DNA of 64,000 bases from Halohasta litchfieldiae (GCF_002788215.1 NZ_CP024845.1:310001-374000), one strand, 5' to 3'; numbered from the stretch's first letter, positions 35,000 to 44,388 are shown. Translations and numbers: made by a program. The notes: generated by a model from the sequence alone, not told the origin.

Positions 35000-35983
35000 A
35001 TGAGTGAACGTATCGCCGTCATCGAAGGCGACGGCATTGGACAGGAGGTTATTCCGGCAGCTATCGACGTTCTCGAATCGCTCGATCTCGATTTTGAATT
35101 CGTCGAGGGCGAGGCGGGCGACGCAGTCAAAGAGGCAACGGGCGAGGCACTCCCACAGTCGACCTACGACCTCGCGGCCGACGCCGACGCCACCCTCTTT
35201 GGAGCCGCTGGCGAGACCGCCGCCGACGTAATCCTCCCGCTCCGGGATGCCGTCGACTCCTTTGTCAACATCCGACCCGCGAAAGCCTATCCCGGCGTCG
35301 ACGCCGTCCGCCCCGAAACCGATCTGGTCTTTCTCCGTGAGAACACCGAGGGCGTTTACTCGGGCCACGAGGACGACCTCTCGGATGACCTGTCGACGCT
35401 CACGCGCGTCGTCACCACCTCGGCCTCGGAAAAACTCGCTCACTTCGCCTGCGACTACGTCGAGGATAGCGACGACCACGACGACTTCAGCGTCGTCCAC
35501 AAGGCCAACGTGATGCGGAAAACCGACGGCCGGTTCCGCGATGCTGTTGTTGGCGTCGCAGAAGAGCAGGGCGTCGACACCGACGAGGTGCTGATGGATG
35601 CCTTTGCAACGCACGTCTGTCTTGATCCCGAGCAGTTCGACGTGATCGTCTGTCCGAACCTCGCGGGCGATGTGTTGTCTGATCTCGCAGCTGGCCTCGT
35701 CGGTGGGCTCGGCCTGCTGCCATCCGCAAATATCGGCGACGACAACGCCCTGTTCGAGCCGGTCCACGGCACCGCACCCGACATTGCGGGCCAGGGCATC
35801 GCCAACCCGACCGCAACGATCCTCTCGGCGGCTTTGATGTTGGACCATCTCGGCTACACCGAGGAGGCCGACCGGGTCGAAACCGCTGTCGAAAGTGTGC
35901 TGGCTGAGGGCCCACGAACGGGCGATCTCGGCGGCGACGCCGACACCGACGAGGTTACGGCCGCAATTGTCGACCGACTGTAA
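35000..35983 (+). CDS. leuB: 3-isopropylmalate dehydrogenase
   Basis: LeuB oxidatively decarboxylates 3-isopropylmalate with NAD in leucine synthesis. The 327-residue decarboxylating dehydrogenase has [20 protein letters not shown], the substrate motif [15 protein letters not shown], the Lys-containing [13 protein letters not shown], and [20 protein letters not shown] with [20 protein letters not shown]. Archaeal members can also use 3-methylmalate or homoisocitrate; the cluster supports LeuB. It has its own TATA box, 82 bases after leuD. Confidence 0.93.
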   Translation: MSERIAVIEGDGIGQEVIPAAIDVLESLDLDFEFVEGEAGDAVKEATGEALPQSTYDLAADADATLFGAAGETAADVILPLRDAVDSFVNIRPAKAYPGVDAVRPETDLVFLRENTEGVYSGHEDDLSDDLSTLTRVVTTSASEKLAHFACDYVEDSDDHDDFSVVHKANVMRKTDGRFRDAVVGVAEEQGVDTDEVLMDAFATHVCLDPEQFDVIVCPNLAGDVLSDLAAGLVGGLGLLPSANIGDDNALFEPVHGTAPDIAGQGIANPTATILSAALMLDHLGYTEEADRVETAVESVLAEGPRTGDLGGDADTDEVTAAIVDRL

Positions 35984-36054
35984 AATCGTCGACCGACAGT
36001 AGCCGATCTCGTGGCGTCGGTTTCAGTGGTAAGTATACGAGAGGTTCACCACAA

Positions 36055-36062
36055 TTATATTA
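36055..36062 (+). promoter_or_regulatory. TATA box of the FIST/kinase operon
   Basis: TTATATTA lies about 27 bases before ATG 36089, giving a near-leaderless transcript for the FIST gene. Confidence 0.55.
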
Positions 36063-36088
36063 CTGTTTGTTGTGAATGATCATATACA

Positions 36089-37195
36089 ATGGAGGTCACG
36101 TACAACTCGACTGTCGACGGGCTTCGAGAGACGCTCGCGTCGACGGCGAGTTCGGATTCCGTCGAGGGAATCTTGCTGTTGGCGGCCCCTGACGAGGAGT
36201 TGTTGTCCGACGACTTCGAGTCAGTACTCCGGGCTCTCGACGTGCCCATCTTCGGCGGCATCTTCCCGGAGATCCTGTATCAGGGCGACCGGAAAGACAC
36301 CGGCGCACTGACCGTTGGGCTGTCGACCACACCGGATGTCACCACCGTCACGGACCTCAGCGATCCCACGACAACGTTCAGGGACGAACTCGATCCGGAT
36401 CTCCCCGCCAAGGGGTACGAAACGGCGTTCGTCTTCGTCGACACCTACGCCACCAACGTCGAGGAGTTCATCGAGGCCCTGTTCCGAACCTACAGCGTCG
36501 AGTTGAACTTCCTTGGAGGAGGCGCTGGCACGGTGGACGGCGACCAACGACCCGTGTTGTTCACCAACGAGGGCGTGATCGAAGACGGGGCCGTCATCGC
36601 AACGCTCAGAGAGCCGATCAAAATCGGCGTCAACCACGGTTGGCAGGAGATTGCCGGCCCATTTAGAGTGACCGAAGCCGAGGGGTCGACGCTCAGTACG
36701 CTCGACGGAAAACCCGCCTTTTCGGTCTACGGTGAGGCTATCGGCGAGGCCGCAGGCGAAACTGTCACGAAAAAGAACTTCTTCGAGAGCGCGAAATCCT
36801 ATCTGTTCGGTATCAGCCGGATGGCTGCCGAGCAGATCGTTCGTGATCCCTACCGCGTGGCCGCGGATGGTTCGATGACCTGTTTCGGTGAGATGCCGGA
36901 AGGTGAGTTCGTCACGGTGTTGCAGGGCGATCCCGATTCGCTTGTCGCGGCGGCCCAAGCGGCCCACGACCACGCGCTGAGTGGGGCACGGCGGCCCGAC
37001 GCGCTCTGCGTGTTCGACTGCGTGTCGCGGATGTTATATCTCGATGAGGAGTTCGACCGTGAACTGGACGCCGTTCGGTCCGAAACGCTACCGCTGTTTG
37101 GTGCTCTGACAATCGGTGAGATCGCCAACGATGGGTCGGGGCATCTGGACTACTACAACAAAACAGCCGTCGTTGGGGCACTCTCGGACGTATGA
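36089..37195 (+). CDS. FIST domain sensory protein
   Basis: FIST proteins are predicted small-ligand sensors, often of amino acids. The 368-residue protein has the FIST N domain with LNFLGGGAGTVDGDQRPVLF and IKIGVNHGWQEIAGPFRVTE. The C-terminal FIST_C domain has GEMPEGEFVTVLQGDPDSLV, SGARRPDALCVFDCVSRML and a PLFGALTIGEIAN block. Its stop overlaps the histidine kinase ATG by four bases (ATGA), so the two are made together and probably form one signalling unit. Confidence 0.88.
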   Translation: MEVTYNSTVDGLRETLASTASSDSVEGILLLAAPDEELLSDDFESVLRALDVPIFGGIFPEILYQGDRKDTGALTVGLSTTPDVTTVTDLSDPTTTFRDELDPDLPAKGYETAFVFVDTYATNVEEFIEALFRTYSVELNFLGGGAGTVDGDQRPVLFTNEGVIEDGAVIATLREPIKIGVNHGWQEIAGPFRVTEAEGSTLSTLDGKPAFSVYGEAIGEAAGETVTKKNFFESAKSYLFGISRMAAEQIVRDPYRVAADGSMTCFGEMPEGEFVTVLQGDPDSLVAAAQAAHDHALSGARRPDALCVFDCVSRMLYLDEEFDRELDAVRSETLPLFGALTIGEIANDGSGHLDYYNKTAVVGALSDV

Positions 37196-39078
37196 TCGAC
37201 AGACAGCAACGGATTCAGGCACTGTACGAGATCTCGCTGTCAATCGGGCCGAAGGAGACGCTCAAAGCGACCGCCGACAACGCACTCTCTGGCTATTTGA
37301 AGAAACTGAACTGTTCGGTCGGGACGATATTCCAGCGGACGCTCAACGACGATGACGTTCGATACGACATCACAGCGACGATTCCTGCGTCTCCACACGG
37401 CAACGACACGTTGATGGCTGCAATCGATCACCTTCCCGGAACGGTCGACGACCACCGGTCGTTCATCGAGGCGCTTCCGATTTCGGGCGAGACCGACAAC
37501 GGTGCCCACTACTATCTGATGGAACTGCCGGAGTTCGGCGTGCTCGTGCTCGGCAAACGCGGCGGCGAGATCGACGAGATCACCCAATCGGCACTCAAAC
37601 CGCTCAACGAGAAACTGGCCGAAGCCTGTCGGAGCCAGCTCGTCGAAGGCCAGCTCCGCACCGAACGGAACCGGTTCGAAGCCGTGTTCGATGCGATTCC
37701 GGAGCCGGTGGTCAACACGGTGATCGAACACGGCGAGGAGCGCGTCAAACGGGTCAACAGACCGTTCGAGAACACGTTCGGCTACACCGAACAGACGGCC
37801 CGTGACCGGCCAATCACCGATCTCATCATCCCCGAGGGAACTGATGGGGACATCTCACCGACCAGTCTCCACGACGGATCGGAGCCACGAGAGGTCCGGT
37901 GTGAGACCGCCACCGGTATCGGCGAGTTCCTGTTTCGCCGGGTGCCGGTCGACTCCCAAGGGTCCAGAGAGTATATCCATCTCTACGTCGACATCACGAG
38001 CCAAAAGAAGCGCCAACAGGAGTTAGAGCGTTACGAGCGGCTCGTCGAGAACCTCCCGATTGGCGTCTTCCGGACGACACCGGGTCCCAAAGGAGAGTTT
38101 CGACTCGTCAATCAGGGGTTCGTCGACATCTTCGAGGGCGACTCCAGCGCCGACTTCGAGGGGCTGTCGGTCGCCGATATCTACGTCGACCCAACGGATC
38201 GCGAGCGGTTCAGCAACCAGCTGTTGGAACAGGGATCGGTCGACGGGGTCGAACTCCAGCTCCAGACGGTCGACGGCAACCCAATCTGGTGTGAGATCTC
38301 CGGCATCGCCGTCGAAGAAGACGGCGAAACGGTATTCGAGTTGGCGCTTCAGAACATCACCGAGCGGAAGGAGCGCCAACAGCAGTTGGCCGTGCTCAAC
38401 CGGGTGTTGCGGCACAACCTCCGCAACGGGATGAACGTTATTCGGGGCAACACCTCGCTGCTCAGTGCCGAAATCGACGACGGGACGCTCCAAACACACG
38501 TCACCGCAATCGAACAACGCGTCGAGAACTTAGAGCAGCTCAGCGAGAAGGCCGGCACCGTTCGGTCGTTGTTCGATCAGGGCCGAGAGGTCAACGTCAC
38601 CTGTGACGTGGGCGAACTCCTCTCGGAGCTCAAAAGCGAGTTCGAAGAGCGCCATCCCACGGCGGGACTGACAATCGAACCGTTCGAACCGGTTGCGGTC
38701 CGGGCCGACGTCCGCCTGAAAATGGCGCTGTTGGAGATCGTCGACAACGCCGTCGTCCACAACAATCAGGCGGTGCCGGCGATCAGCGTCGCTGTCGGTC
38801 GTTCCGAAACCAAGGGGTCCGACGACTGGGTCGACATCACGATCACCGACAACGGTCCCGGGATTCCGGACGACGAGCGGCGGGCTATCGAAACCGGCGA
38901 GGAGACGCCGCTCCAGCACGGCACCGGGCTGGGATTGTGGCTCGTCTACTGGACCGTCTCGCTGCTCGGCGGCGAGATTACGATAGCCGACCACGATGCT
39001 GGCACGCGAATCATCCTGACGCTCCCACGTGCCTCGGCCCATCAGTCGACTCACGCGGCGAACGTCGACTCACACTAA
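37192..39078 (+). CDS. PAS-domain sensor histidine kinase
   Basis: The 628-residue soluble kinase has an N-terminal GAF-like region (1 to about 150) and two PAS domains (about 160-275 and 280-395; note VLNRVLRHNLRNGMNVIRGN right after them). The phosphoacceptor His is at 408. The HATPase domain has DNAVVHNNQA, TITDNGPGIPDDE and LQHGTGLGLWLVYW. No membrane helix is seen. It is translationally coupled to the FIST gene, so FIST ligand state may set kinase activity. No response regulator gene is adjacent. Confidence 0.92.
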   Translation: MIDRQQRIQALYEISLSIGPKETLKATADNALSGYLKKLNCSVGTIFQRTLNDDDVRYDITATIPASPHGNDTLMAAIDHLPGTVDDHRSFIEALPISGETDNGAHYYLMELPEFGVLVLGKRGGEIDEITQSALKPLNEKLAEACRSQLVEGQLRTERNRFEAVFDAIPEPVVNTVIEHGEERVKRVNRPFENTFGYTEQTARDRPITDLIIPEGTDGDISPTSLHDGSEPREVRCETATGIGEFLFRRVPVDSQGSREYIHLYVDITSQKKRQQELERYERLVENLPIGVFRTTPGPKGEFRLVNQGFVDIFEGDSSADFEGLSVADIYVDPTDRERFSNQLLEQGSVDGVELQLQTVDGNPIWCEISGIAVEEDGETVFELALQNITERKERQQQLAVLNRVLRHNLRNGMNVIRGNTSLLSAEIDDGTLQTHVTAIEQRVENLEQLSEKAGTVRSLFDQGREVNVTCDVGELLSELKSEFEERHPTAGLTIEPFEPVAVRADVRLKMALLEIVDNAVVHNNQAVPAISVAVGRSETKGSDDWVDITITDNGPGIPDDERRAIETGEETPLQHGTGLGLWLVYWTVSLLGGEITIADHDAGTRIILTLPRASAHQSTHAANVDSH

Positions 39079-39141
39079 CTGACGTGTTCTCAGTATGTGA
39101 ACTGCCAGTCGACCTAAGAGGTCCGAAACCGTACTGTCGGC

Positions 39142-39288
39142 ATGGTCCAGATCGAACTCGACGAGGCGACTGTCGACCGGCTCGACCAGCTTCGTCAGGA
39201 CGACGAAACGTACGACGAGATCGTCACCGAACTCATCAACATCTTCGAGACCGAGGAGCTTACCATGTTCAGAAGCGGCGACCTCTGA
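39142..39288 (+). CDS. Small antitoxin-like protein (DUF7557/VapB-like)
   Basis: A 48-residue protein, MVQIELDEATVDRLDQLRQD onward, is too short for the usual ORF length cut-off. The N-terminal strand plus two helices (DETYDEIVTELINIFETEEL) resemble small ribbon-helix-helix antitoxin-like proteins found in haloarchaea. No toxin gene follows. The ATG is 63 bases after the kinase stop. Confidence 0.6.
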   Translation: MVQIELDEATVDRLDQLRQDDETYDEIVTELINIFETEELTMFRSGDL

Positions 39289-39313
39289 GTGTGCTTATCG
39301 ACCTCTCCCCCGA

Positions 39314-39775
39314 TCAGCTTTCACGATAGGCGGCTCTGGCCTGCTCGAAGCTCCCGCTGTCTTCGAGATGCGCCTGCAGAGCCTCGGCGTACTCCTGTGT
39401 GAGTCCCTCTGCCGCCGCTAGCTTCTCGGCGTCGACCTCATCTTCGTCACTGTCCTCACCGCCGAATCCGAGTGCCCGCTTAATCGATTCAAGAATACCG
39501 CCACCCGATTGCTGACTGTCACCGCCGGGCTGGCCAGCCATTGAGGCCGTTTGAGCGCGGATACTCGCAAGCTCCGGAATGATCGCCGCCACGCTGTCGG
39601 TGTCGGCGACGATCCGTGCGGCTTCGGGGTCGTCGGCGTTCTCCATGTCGAGGTCAGTTGCGGTCATGATCAGGTCCCATTCGGCATTGCTGAACTGCGA
39701 GGCCGCCACGCGGTCGCTGAACTGTTGGTCGACGGCCATTCGCTCGCCGATGATCGCATCCGTCCAGTGGCTCAT
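39314..39775 (-). CDS. DUF5799 family protein
   Basis: The 153-residue acidic protein starts at ATG 39775 (MSHWTDAIIGERMAVDQQFS) and contains FSNAEWDLIMTATDLDMENA then DDPEAARIVADT, the DUF5799 pattern as I recall it. A Gly/Ser linker and a C-terminal helix (QEYAEALQAHLEDSGSFEQA) follow. Function is unknown. Confidence 0.72.
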   Translation of the reverse strand: MSHWTDAIIGERMAVDQQFSDRVAASQFSNAEWDLIMTATDLDMENADDPEAARIVADTDSVAAIIPELASIRAQTASMAGQPGGDSQQSGGGILESIKRALGFGGEDSDEDEVDAEKLAAAEGLTQEYAEALQAHLEDSGSFEQARAAYRES

Positions 39776-39870
39776 GGGCACGGCTACGAACCCCCAGCGT
39801 TTCAGCCTACGGGATCGCAGTCGTCGACCTGAAAAGCATGACTCTTTGGTACTGAGTTCCTACGCCGTCT

Positions 39871-40302
39871 ATGGACGAAGCTCCGCGTCGACGTGCCGTG
39901 CTCACAGCCGCTGCCAGTGGGATTGCGGCCGCAACCGCAGGCTGTCTCGGCGGCGACGGCGGGACCACCGAACAGTGGCTGAGCAACGCGAACAACTACG
40001 ATGGCATGGTCGACCGGACGGGCCAAGAGACAGTGACCGTCGCCGTGGGAGCCGTCGACGGCTTGTCTTTCGATCCGGCAGCAGTTCGTATCACAACGGG
40101 GACAGAGGTTCTGTGGGAGTGGACCAGCTTCGGCGGTGGCCACAACGTTGCCGAGGAAAACGGCGTCTTCGAAAGTGAGATCCAGTCCGGAGAGGGCGAG
40201 ACGTTCTCCCACACGTTCACCGATTCTGGACAGTATCGGTACGTCTGTACGCCCCATCAGACACAGGGTATGCTCGGCGTCGTCGAAGTCGTCGACGAGT
40301 AG
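39871..40302 (+). CDS. Halocyanin (blue copper protein), lipid-anchored
   Basis: A small type 1 copper electron carrier exported to the cell surface. It has a Tat-type signal (PRRRAVLTAAASGIAAATAG), with a lipobox Cys at residue 25 and a Gly/Asp-rich stretch after it. Copper ligands fit His91 (GGGHNVAEENG), Cys126, His129 and Met134 (YVCTPHQTQGML). The length of 143 suits a single-domain halocyanin. It could exchange electrons with a quinol-linked system; the nearby menC-menA genes make menaquinone precursors. Confidence 0.9.
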   Translation: MDEAPRRRAVLTAAASGIAAATAGCLGGDGGTTEQWLSNANNYDGMVDRTGQETVTVAVGAVDGLSFDPAAVRITTGTEVLWEWTSFGGGHNVAEENGVFESEIQSGEGETFSHTFTDSGQYRYVCTPHQTQGMLGVVEVVDE

Positions 40303-40321
40303 CCACTGACTAATCTATTTT

Positions 40322-41368
40322 CTAGCGTCGCAACTCGGCAAACCCGTCCCCACAAACTCCGTCACCTACCGGTAGCTGTGCGCGCCCATCAGCTATCGAG
40401 ACCGGATCGGTTGCGAGATCACCTGCAAGCAGTGAGCCAGTTGCCAGCCCACAGGCAGTCACAGCAGGAATCGCGGCCGCCGTGTGGACGGCCGCCGTTC
40501 TGGCAACCACACCGTCGACTGTCGTCGTCACGCCTGGCTCGACACCCGCGGCTCGGGCGGTGGCTGCGGCCTCAACAGTCCGACGTGGGCCACCGACTGC
40601 CATCGGTTTGAGCACCGCGACATCGGCCGCCCCCGACGCAAGCACCGCCGAAAGCGACCGCTCGGCCAGCGATTCGTCGACTGCGATGTCGACACCGTGG
40701 CCGCGGAGTTCGGCAAGCCCCTCGATGTCGTCGGCTGGAAGCGGCTGTTCGAGATACTCGATGTCGACTACCGCGAGCTGGTCGACCATCGCTCGCGCCG
40801 TCGAGCGATCCCACCCACCGTTGACGTCTAGGCGGAGGCTAACACCGTCGTCGACCGCCTCACGGACTGCCTGAACCCGCCTGAGATCCTGATCCGGCTC
40901 GCGTGCGCCAACTTTGAGTTTGAGCCAGTCGAACCCCTCGTCGACAGCGGTAGTAGCCGCATGCACTGTCTCCGCGACAGTTCCGTCGCCGATGGTTGCG
41001 TTGACAGGGACCGAGTCGGGAAGCGGGCGGTCGGCATCGAACACACCCTCACGGAGCACCGCGGCCAGCGGTCGGTTGTCGCGCCGGGCAATTGCATCGA
41101 GGTGGGCGAGTTCGACCGCGTGGGCGGCCGCCGGCGTGTCGGTTGGATCCGGCGGCTCGGTCTCCGAGTCGGTCGACTGAGCAACGGTCTCAAGTGCAGT
41201 CCGACAGGCATCGTAGGATTCCGTCCAGCCGGGTAGTGGGGTCGCCTCGCCGAGACCCGAGACGCCATCCTGTTGGATGCCGACAAGAAACCCCCGACGC
41301 TCGGTGATCTGTCCAGCAGCGGTCGTCAGCGGCGAGTCGAGCCGGAGCGAAAACGCGTCGACCCACAT
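40322..41368 (-). CDS. menC: o-Succinylbenzoate synthase (enolase superfamily)
   Basis: MenC dehydrates SHCHC in menaquinone synthesis. ATG 41368 starts [20 protein letters not shown]; the longer upstream frame runs into menA. The 348-residue protein has the enolase barrel with KLKVGAREPDQDLRRVQAVR (Lys pair), RLDVNGGW (Asp ligand), YLEQPL (Glu ligand), DIAVDESLAE and AVLKPMAVGG (Lys). Muconate cycloisomerase or dipeptide epimerase is an alternative on sequence, but the TAATG one-base overlap with menA supports menC. Confidence 0.85.
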   Translation of the reverse strand: MWVDAFSLRLDSPLTTAAGQITERRGFLVGIQQDGVSGLGEATPLPGWTESYDACRTALETVAQSTDSETEPPDPTDTPAAAHAVELAHLDAIARRDNRPLAAVLREGVFDADRPLPDSVPVNATIGDGTVAETVHAATTAVDEGFDWLKLKVGAREPDQDLRRVQAVREAVDDGVSLRLDVNGGWDRSTARAMVDQLAVVDIEYLEQPLPADDIEGLAELRGHGVDIAVDESLAERSLSAVLASGAADVAVLKPMAVGGPRRTVEAAATARAAGVEPGVTTTVDGVVARTAAVHTAAAIPAVTACGLATGSLLAGDLATDPVSIADGRAQLPVGDGVCGDGFAELRR

Positions 41369-42303
41369 TAGAATGCCAACCCGAGCCCGAACAGCAGCGA
41401 GTAGGCCGCCAGCAGTTTCCCTGCCGTTTCGAGCGCCGGATTGAGTGCCGTGCCAGCGGTCTGGTTCCAGACCGTCCGTGTGACCTGTCCCGAAATCGGG
41501 ATCGTAAGCAGTGGGAGCAGTACTGTCGACCCAAAGCCTTCGGCCAGCCAGAGCCAAACCGGGATCAGGTAAGCAAGCGTTGCAAGCCCGGCAAACTGGA
41601 GTCGACTGAACCGGTAGCCGAACCGAACTGCGAGAGTGTGTTTGCCGGTCGTGGCGTCCTCCTTCCGATCACGGATGTTATTGACGACCAGAATGTTCGT
41701 CGACAGGGCCGCCACCGGCAGGCTAGCGAGAAACGCCGTCCACGTGATCGTATTTGGAGGGATTGTGGTCGACAGTGGCGCAGCGAGAACGGCAGTAGCC
41801 TGTACATAATAGGTCCCCATGACGGCGATCACGCCGAAGAAGACGAAGACGAACAGATCGCCGAGTCCGTGGTAGCCCAGCGGGTAGGGACCGCCGGTGT
41901 AGGCGATGCCTGAAAGAACTGATAGGAGGCCAATAACCAAGATGGGGAGGCCACCGACGTAGACGAGGTAGCTGCCGACGCCGATGGCGGCGGCGAACGT
42001 AAGGTACATCGCCCGTTTGACGCTCTTGGGTGCGATCAGCCCCGACTGGGTGACGCGGGTGAACCCTTCGCGGGCGTCGGTATCCGCGCCCTGTATGGCG
42101 TCGTAGTAGTCGTTGGCGAAGTTAGTGCCGATCTGGATGAGTGCCGCGCCGACGAACGCCGCCAGCGTCGGCAACAGTGCGAAGATGCCGTCGTGCCACG
42201 CGAGCCCAGCACCGACGACGACGGGTGCCGCGGCCGCTGGCAGCGTCTGAGGTCTGGCTGCCAGCACCCACGCACGGGTTTGTGAGAGTTCCGTCCCGCT
42301 CAT
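41368..42303 (-). CDS. menA: 1,4-Dihydroxy-2-naphthoate polyprenyltransferase
   Basis: MenA attaches the prenyl chain to DHNA in menaquinone synthesis. The 311-residue UbiA-family membrane protein has the two Asp motifs [19 protein letters not shown] and [20 protein letters not shown], with eight or nine helices. It begins [19 protein letters not shown]. Its TAA stop overlaps the menC ATG by one base. Confidence 0.92.
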   Translation of the reverse strand: MSGTELSQTRAWVLAARPQTLPAAAAPVVVGAGLAWHDGIFALLPTLAAFVGAALIQIGTNFANDYYDAIQGADTDAREGFTRVTQSGLIAPKSVKRAMYLTFAAAIGVGSYLVYVGGLPILVIGLLSVLSGIAYTGGPYPLGYHGLGDLFVFVFFGVIAVMGTYYVQATAVLAAPLSTTIPPNTITWTAFLASLPVAALSTNILVVNNIRDRKEDATTGKHTLAVRFGYRFSRLQFAGLATLAYLIPVWLWLAEGFGSTVLLPLLTIPISGQVTRTVWNQTAGTALNPALETAGKLLAAYSLLFGLGLAF

Positions 42304-42488
42304 TGGTGTCGTTCAGGCTGCCGAGGGAGTGAATCTTCGGGTTCGTCGACGAGATCTCCGAGAAGTCGCCTCAACATGAAAATATTTACTCGAAGTACAA
42401 TAAATTTTCTCTACCAGGCGTTTATGCGGGGTATGACGCCTGTCGACGAACGCCAGTACTATTTACCGTTAGGAATAGATACCGGAGT

Positions 42489-43724
42489 ATGGTCAGCTAC
42501 GACGAACTCCACGATCCGAACGCGGAGTACACGATGCGGGAACTTTCCTCGGAAACGATGGGTGTTACCGGCGAGCGCGGCGGCGGCCGCGACGTCGAGA
42601 TTACCGACGTACAGACGACGATGGTCGACGGCAACTTCCCGTGGACGCTCGTCCGGATCTACACCGACGCGGACGTCGTCGGCACCGGCGAAGCCTACTG
42701 GGGCGCGGGCGTCCCGGAACTCATCGAGCGGATGAAACCGTTCGTCATCGGCGAGAACCCGCTGGACATCGACCGCCTCTACGAACATCTCGTCCAGAAG
42801 ATGTCCGGCGAGGGATCAGTTGAGGGCGTCACCGTCACCGCCATCTCCGGTATCGAGATCGCGCTCCACGATCTGGCGGGCAAGATCCTCGGCGTTCCGG
42901 CCTACCAGCTGCTCGGCGGCAAGTACCGCGATCAGGTCCGGGTCTACTGTGACTGCCACACCGCCGACGAGGCCGACCCGCAGGCCTGCGCCGACGAGGC
43001 CGAGCGCGTCGTCGAGGAACTGGGGTACGACGCCCTGAAGTTCGACCTCGACGTCCCCTCGGGGCTCGAAAAGGACCGCGCCAACCGCCATCTCCGACCC
43101 GGCGAGATCCGCCACAAAGCCGAGATCGTCGAGGCCGTCACCGAGCGCGTCAAGGACCGGGCCGACGTGGCCTTCGACTGCCACTGGACGTTCTCCGGTG
43201 GGAGTGCCAAGCGGCTCGCGGCCGAACTCGAAGAGTACGACGTCTGGTGGCTCGAAGACCCCGTCCCGCCGGAGAACCTCGAAGTCCAAGAGGAAGTCAC
43301 CAAATCCACGATCACCCCGATCACTGTCGGCGAGAACCGCTACCGCGTCACCGAGGAGCGTCGACTCATCGAGAACCAAGCCGTCGACATCATTGCCCCA
43401 GACCTGCCGAAGGTCGGCGGAATGCGCGAGACCCGCAAAATCGCCGATGTCGCCAACCAGTACTACATCCCCGTGGCGATGCACAACGTCTCTTCGCCGG
43501 TGGCGACGATGGCCTCGGCCCACGTCGGCGCGGCGATCCCCAACTCGCTGGCTGTCGAGTACCACAGCTACGAACTCGGCTGGTGGGAGGATCTGGTCGA
43601 GGAGGACGTCATCGAGGACGGCTACATCGAGATCCCTGAAAAGCCGGGTCTCGGCGTGACCCTCGACATGGATGCCGTCGAGGAACACATGGTCGACGGC
43701 GAAACGCTGTTCGATGAGGCATAG
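42489..43724 (+). CDS. gnaD: D-gluconate dehydratase
   Basis: GnaD converts gluconate to 2-keto-3-deoxygluconate in the haloarchaeal semi-phosphorylative Entner-Doudoroff pathway. The 411-residue enolase-superfamily protein matches what I recall of the Haloferax enzyme across its length: DVEITDVQTTMVDGNFPWTL, GTGEAYWGAGVPELIERMKP, YCDCHTADEADP, FDCHWTF, WWLEDPVPPENL, TVGENRYR and PVAMHNVSSP. The 3' end of the gene, including the stop, forms one arm of a palindromic repeat listed separately. Confidence 0.85.
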   Translation: MVSYDELHDPNAEYTMRELSSETMGVTGERGGGRDVEITDVQTTMVDGNFPWTLVRIYTDADVVGTGEAYWGAGVPELIERMKPFVIGENPLDIDRLYEHLVQKMSGEGSVEGVTVTAISGIEIALHDLAGKILGVPAYQLLGGKYRDQVRVYCDCHTADEADPQACADEAERVVEELGYDALKFDLDVPSGLEKDRANRHLRPGEIRHKAEIVEAVTERVKDRADVAFDCHWTFSGGSAKRLAAELEEYDVWWLEDPVPPENLEVQEEVTKSTITPITVGENRYRVTEERRLIENQAVDIIAPDLPKVGGMRETRKIADVANQYYIPVAMHNVSSPVATMASAHVGAAIPNSLAVEYHSYELGWWEDLVEEDVIEDGYIEIPEKPGLGVTLDMDAVEEHMVDGETLFDEA

Positions 43725-43869
43725 CCTCATCGAGCCAGCAAATCTCCGATTTGCGCTGTTCGACTGAGCGTAGCGAAGTCGTGCTGGAAAATCTTTGATT
43801 TTCCCTGTTCGACGAGGCGTAAGCTTCGTCAAGCCAGCGGAGCTTTGCTCCGCGCTGTTTGACGAAGCC
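43705..43869. repeat. Four-unit palindromic repeat array, period about 49 bp
   Basis: The core CGCTGTTCGAYGAGGC-like word recurs at about 43705, 43754, 43803 and 43853. Each full unit contains a palindrome around GAGGC-n3-GCCTC-type arms and a second hairpin of different sequence: AAATC-TCC-GATTT, AAAATC-TTT-GATTTT and GGAGC-TTT-GCTCC. The first core overlaps the gnaD stop codon. The remainder of the 297 bases up to 44021 holds no gene, only the glutaredoxin promoter. Confidence 0.85.
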
Positions 43870-43993
43870 GAAACACGATCAGATACCGTAAGTCGACCAT
43901 CTGTGTCGACCGGTCCTGTCCGATACGACGTGGATCTGTGTTCGCTGTCGGTGCCGCGTTTGGCGGTTGTGTACCACTCATACATCGCAGAAA

Positions 43994-44004
43994 TACATAT
44001 ATAA
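43994..44004 (+). promoter_or_regulatory. TATA box of the glutaredoxin gene
   Basis: TACATATATAA lies about 18-28 bases upstream of the ATGs at 44022 and 44028, which fits a leaderless start. Confidence 0.5.
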
Positions 44005-44021
44005 TTGAGAGACACATACGG

Positions 44022-44276
44022 ATGCATATGCCACCACTCGAACTGTACGACCGGCCGGATTGTCCGTATTCGAAACGCGTGCGACGTGTCCTCGATGTGC
44101 TCTCGGTCGACTACGAGGAGGTCGTCGTCCCCGAGTCGAGGGACGACCGGAACGAACTCGAATCGATTACCGGCCAGCGTGGCGTCCCGGTGTTGGTCGA
44201 CGACACCCACTCTGACGGCTTCATTGCTGACAGCGGTGAGATCTCGACGTATCTCAAAGACAACTACAGTTCCTAA
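44022..44276 (+). CDS. Glutaredoxin-like protein, CPYS active site
   Basis: An 84-residue thioredoxin-fold protein begins LELYDRPDCPYSKRVRRVLD. The active site is Cys14-Pro-Tyr-Ser, a monothiol form, followed by the cis-Pro loop GVPVLVDD. The C-terminal helix SGEISTYLKDNYSS completes the fold. The start may be ATG 44022 or ATG 44028. It could also belong to the GST N-terminal-like group of small glutaredoxins. Confidence 0.85.
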   Translation: MHMPPLELYDRPDCPYSKRVRRVLDVLSVDYEEVVVPESRDDRNELESITGQRGVPVLVDDTHSDGFIADSGEISTYLKDNYSS

Positions 44277-44348
44277 GAGCGGTCGACGGTTTCTATCCGG
44301 ACTACTGTTTGGCACGATTCACAATGAGCGGCGGCTGTCAGTCGAATT

Positions 44349-44367
44349 AATAATAAGGTCTATTATT
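44349..44367. promoter_or_regulatory. Candidate NikR operator on its own promoter
   Basis: AATAATA (44349-44355) and TATTATT (44361-44367) form a perfect 7-bp inverted repeat with a 5-base spacer. A wider pair, GTCGAAT (44341) and ATTCGAC (44365), surrounds it. The right arm sits at the expected TATA position, about 22-28 bases before ATG 44389. NikR proteins bind AT-rich inverted repeats, so autoregulation is plausible. Confidence 0.5.
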
Positions 44368-44388
44368 CGACGCACCATGTGTTAATAT

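Noticed and set aside
43705-43869. CRISPR array
   Set aside because: Period of 49 bp and hairpin-containing units were considered, but the spacers are self-complementary, the repeats are degenerate and one overlaps a coding end. No cas genes are present.
42816-44315. 499-codon antisense frame across gnaD and the repeat array
   Set aside because: Reads through gnaD in reverse and through palindromic repeats; no domain and no promoter.
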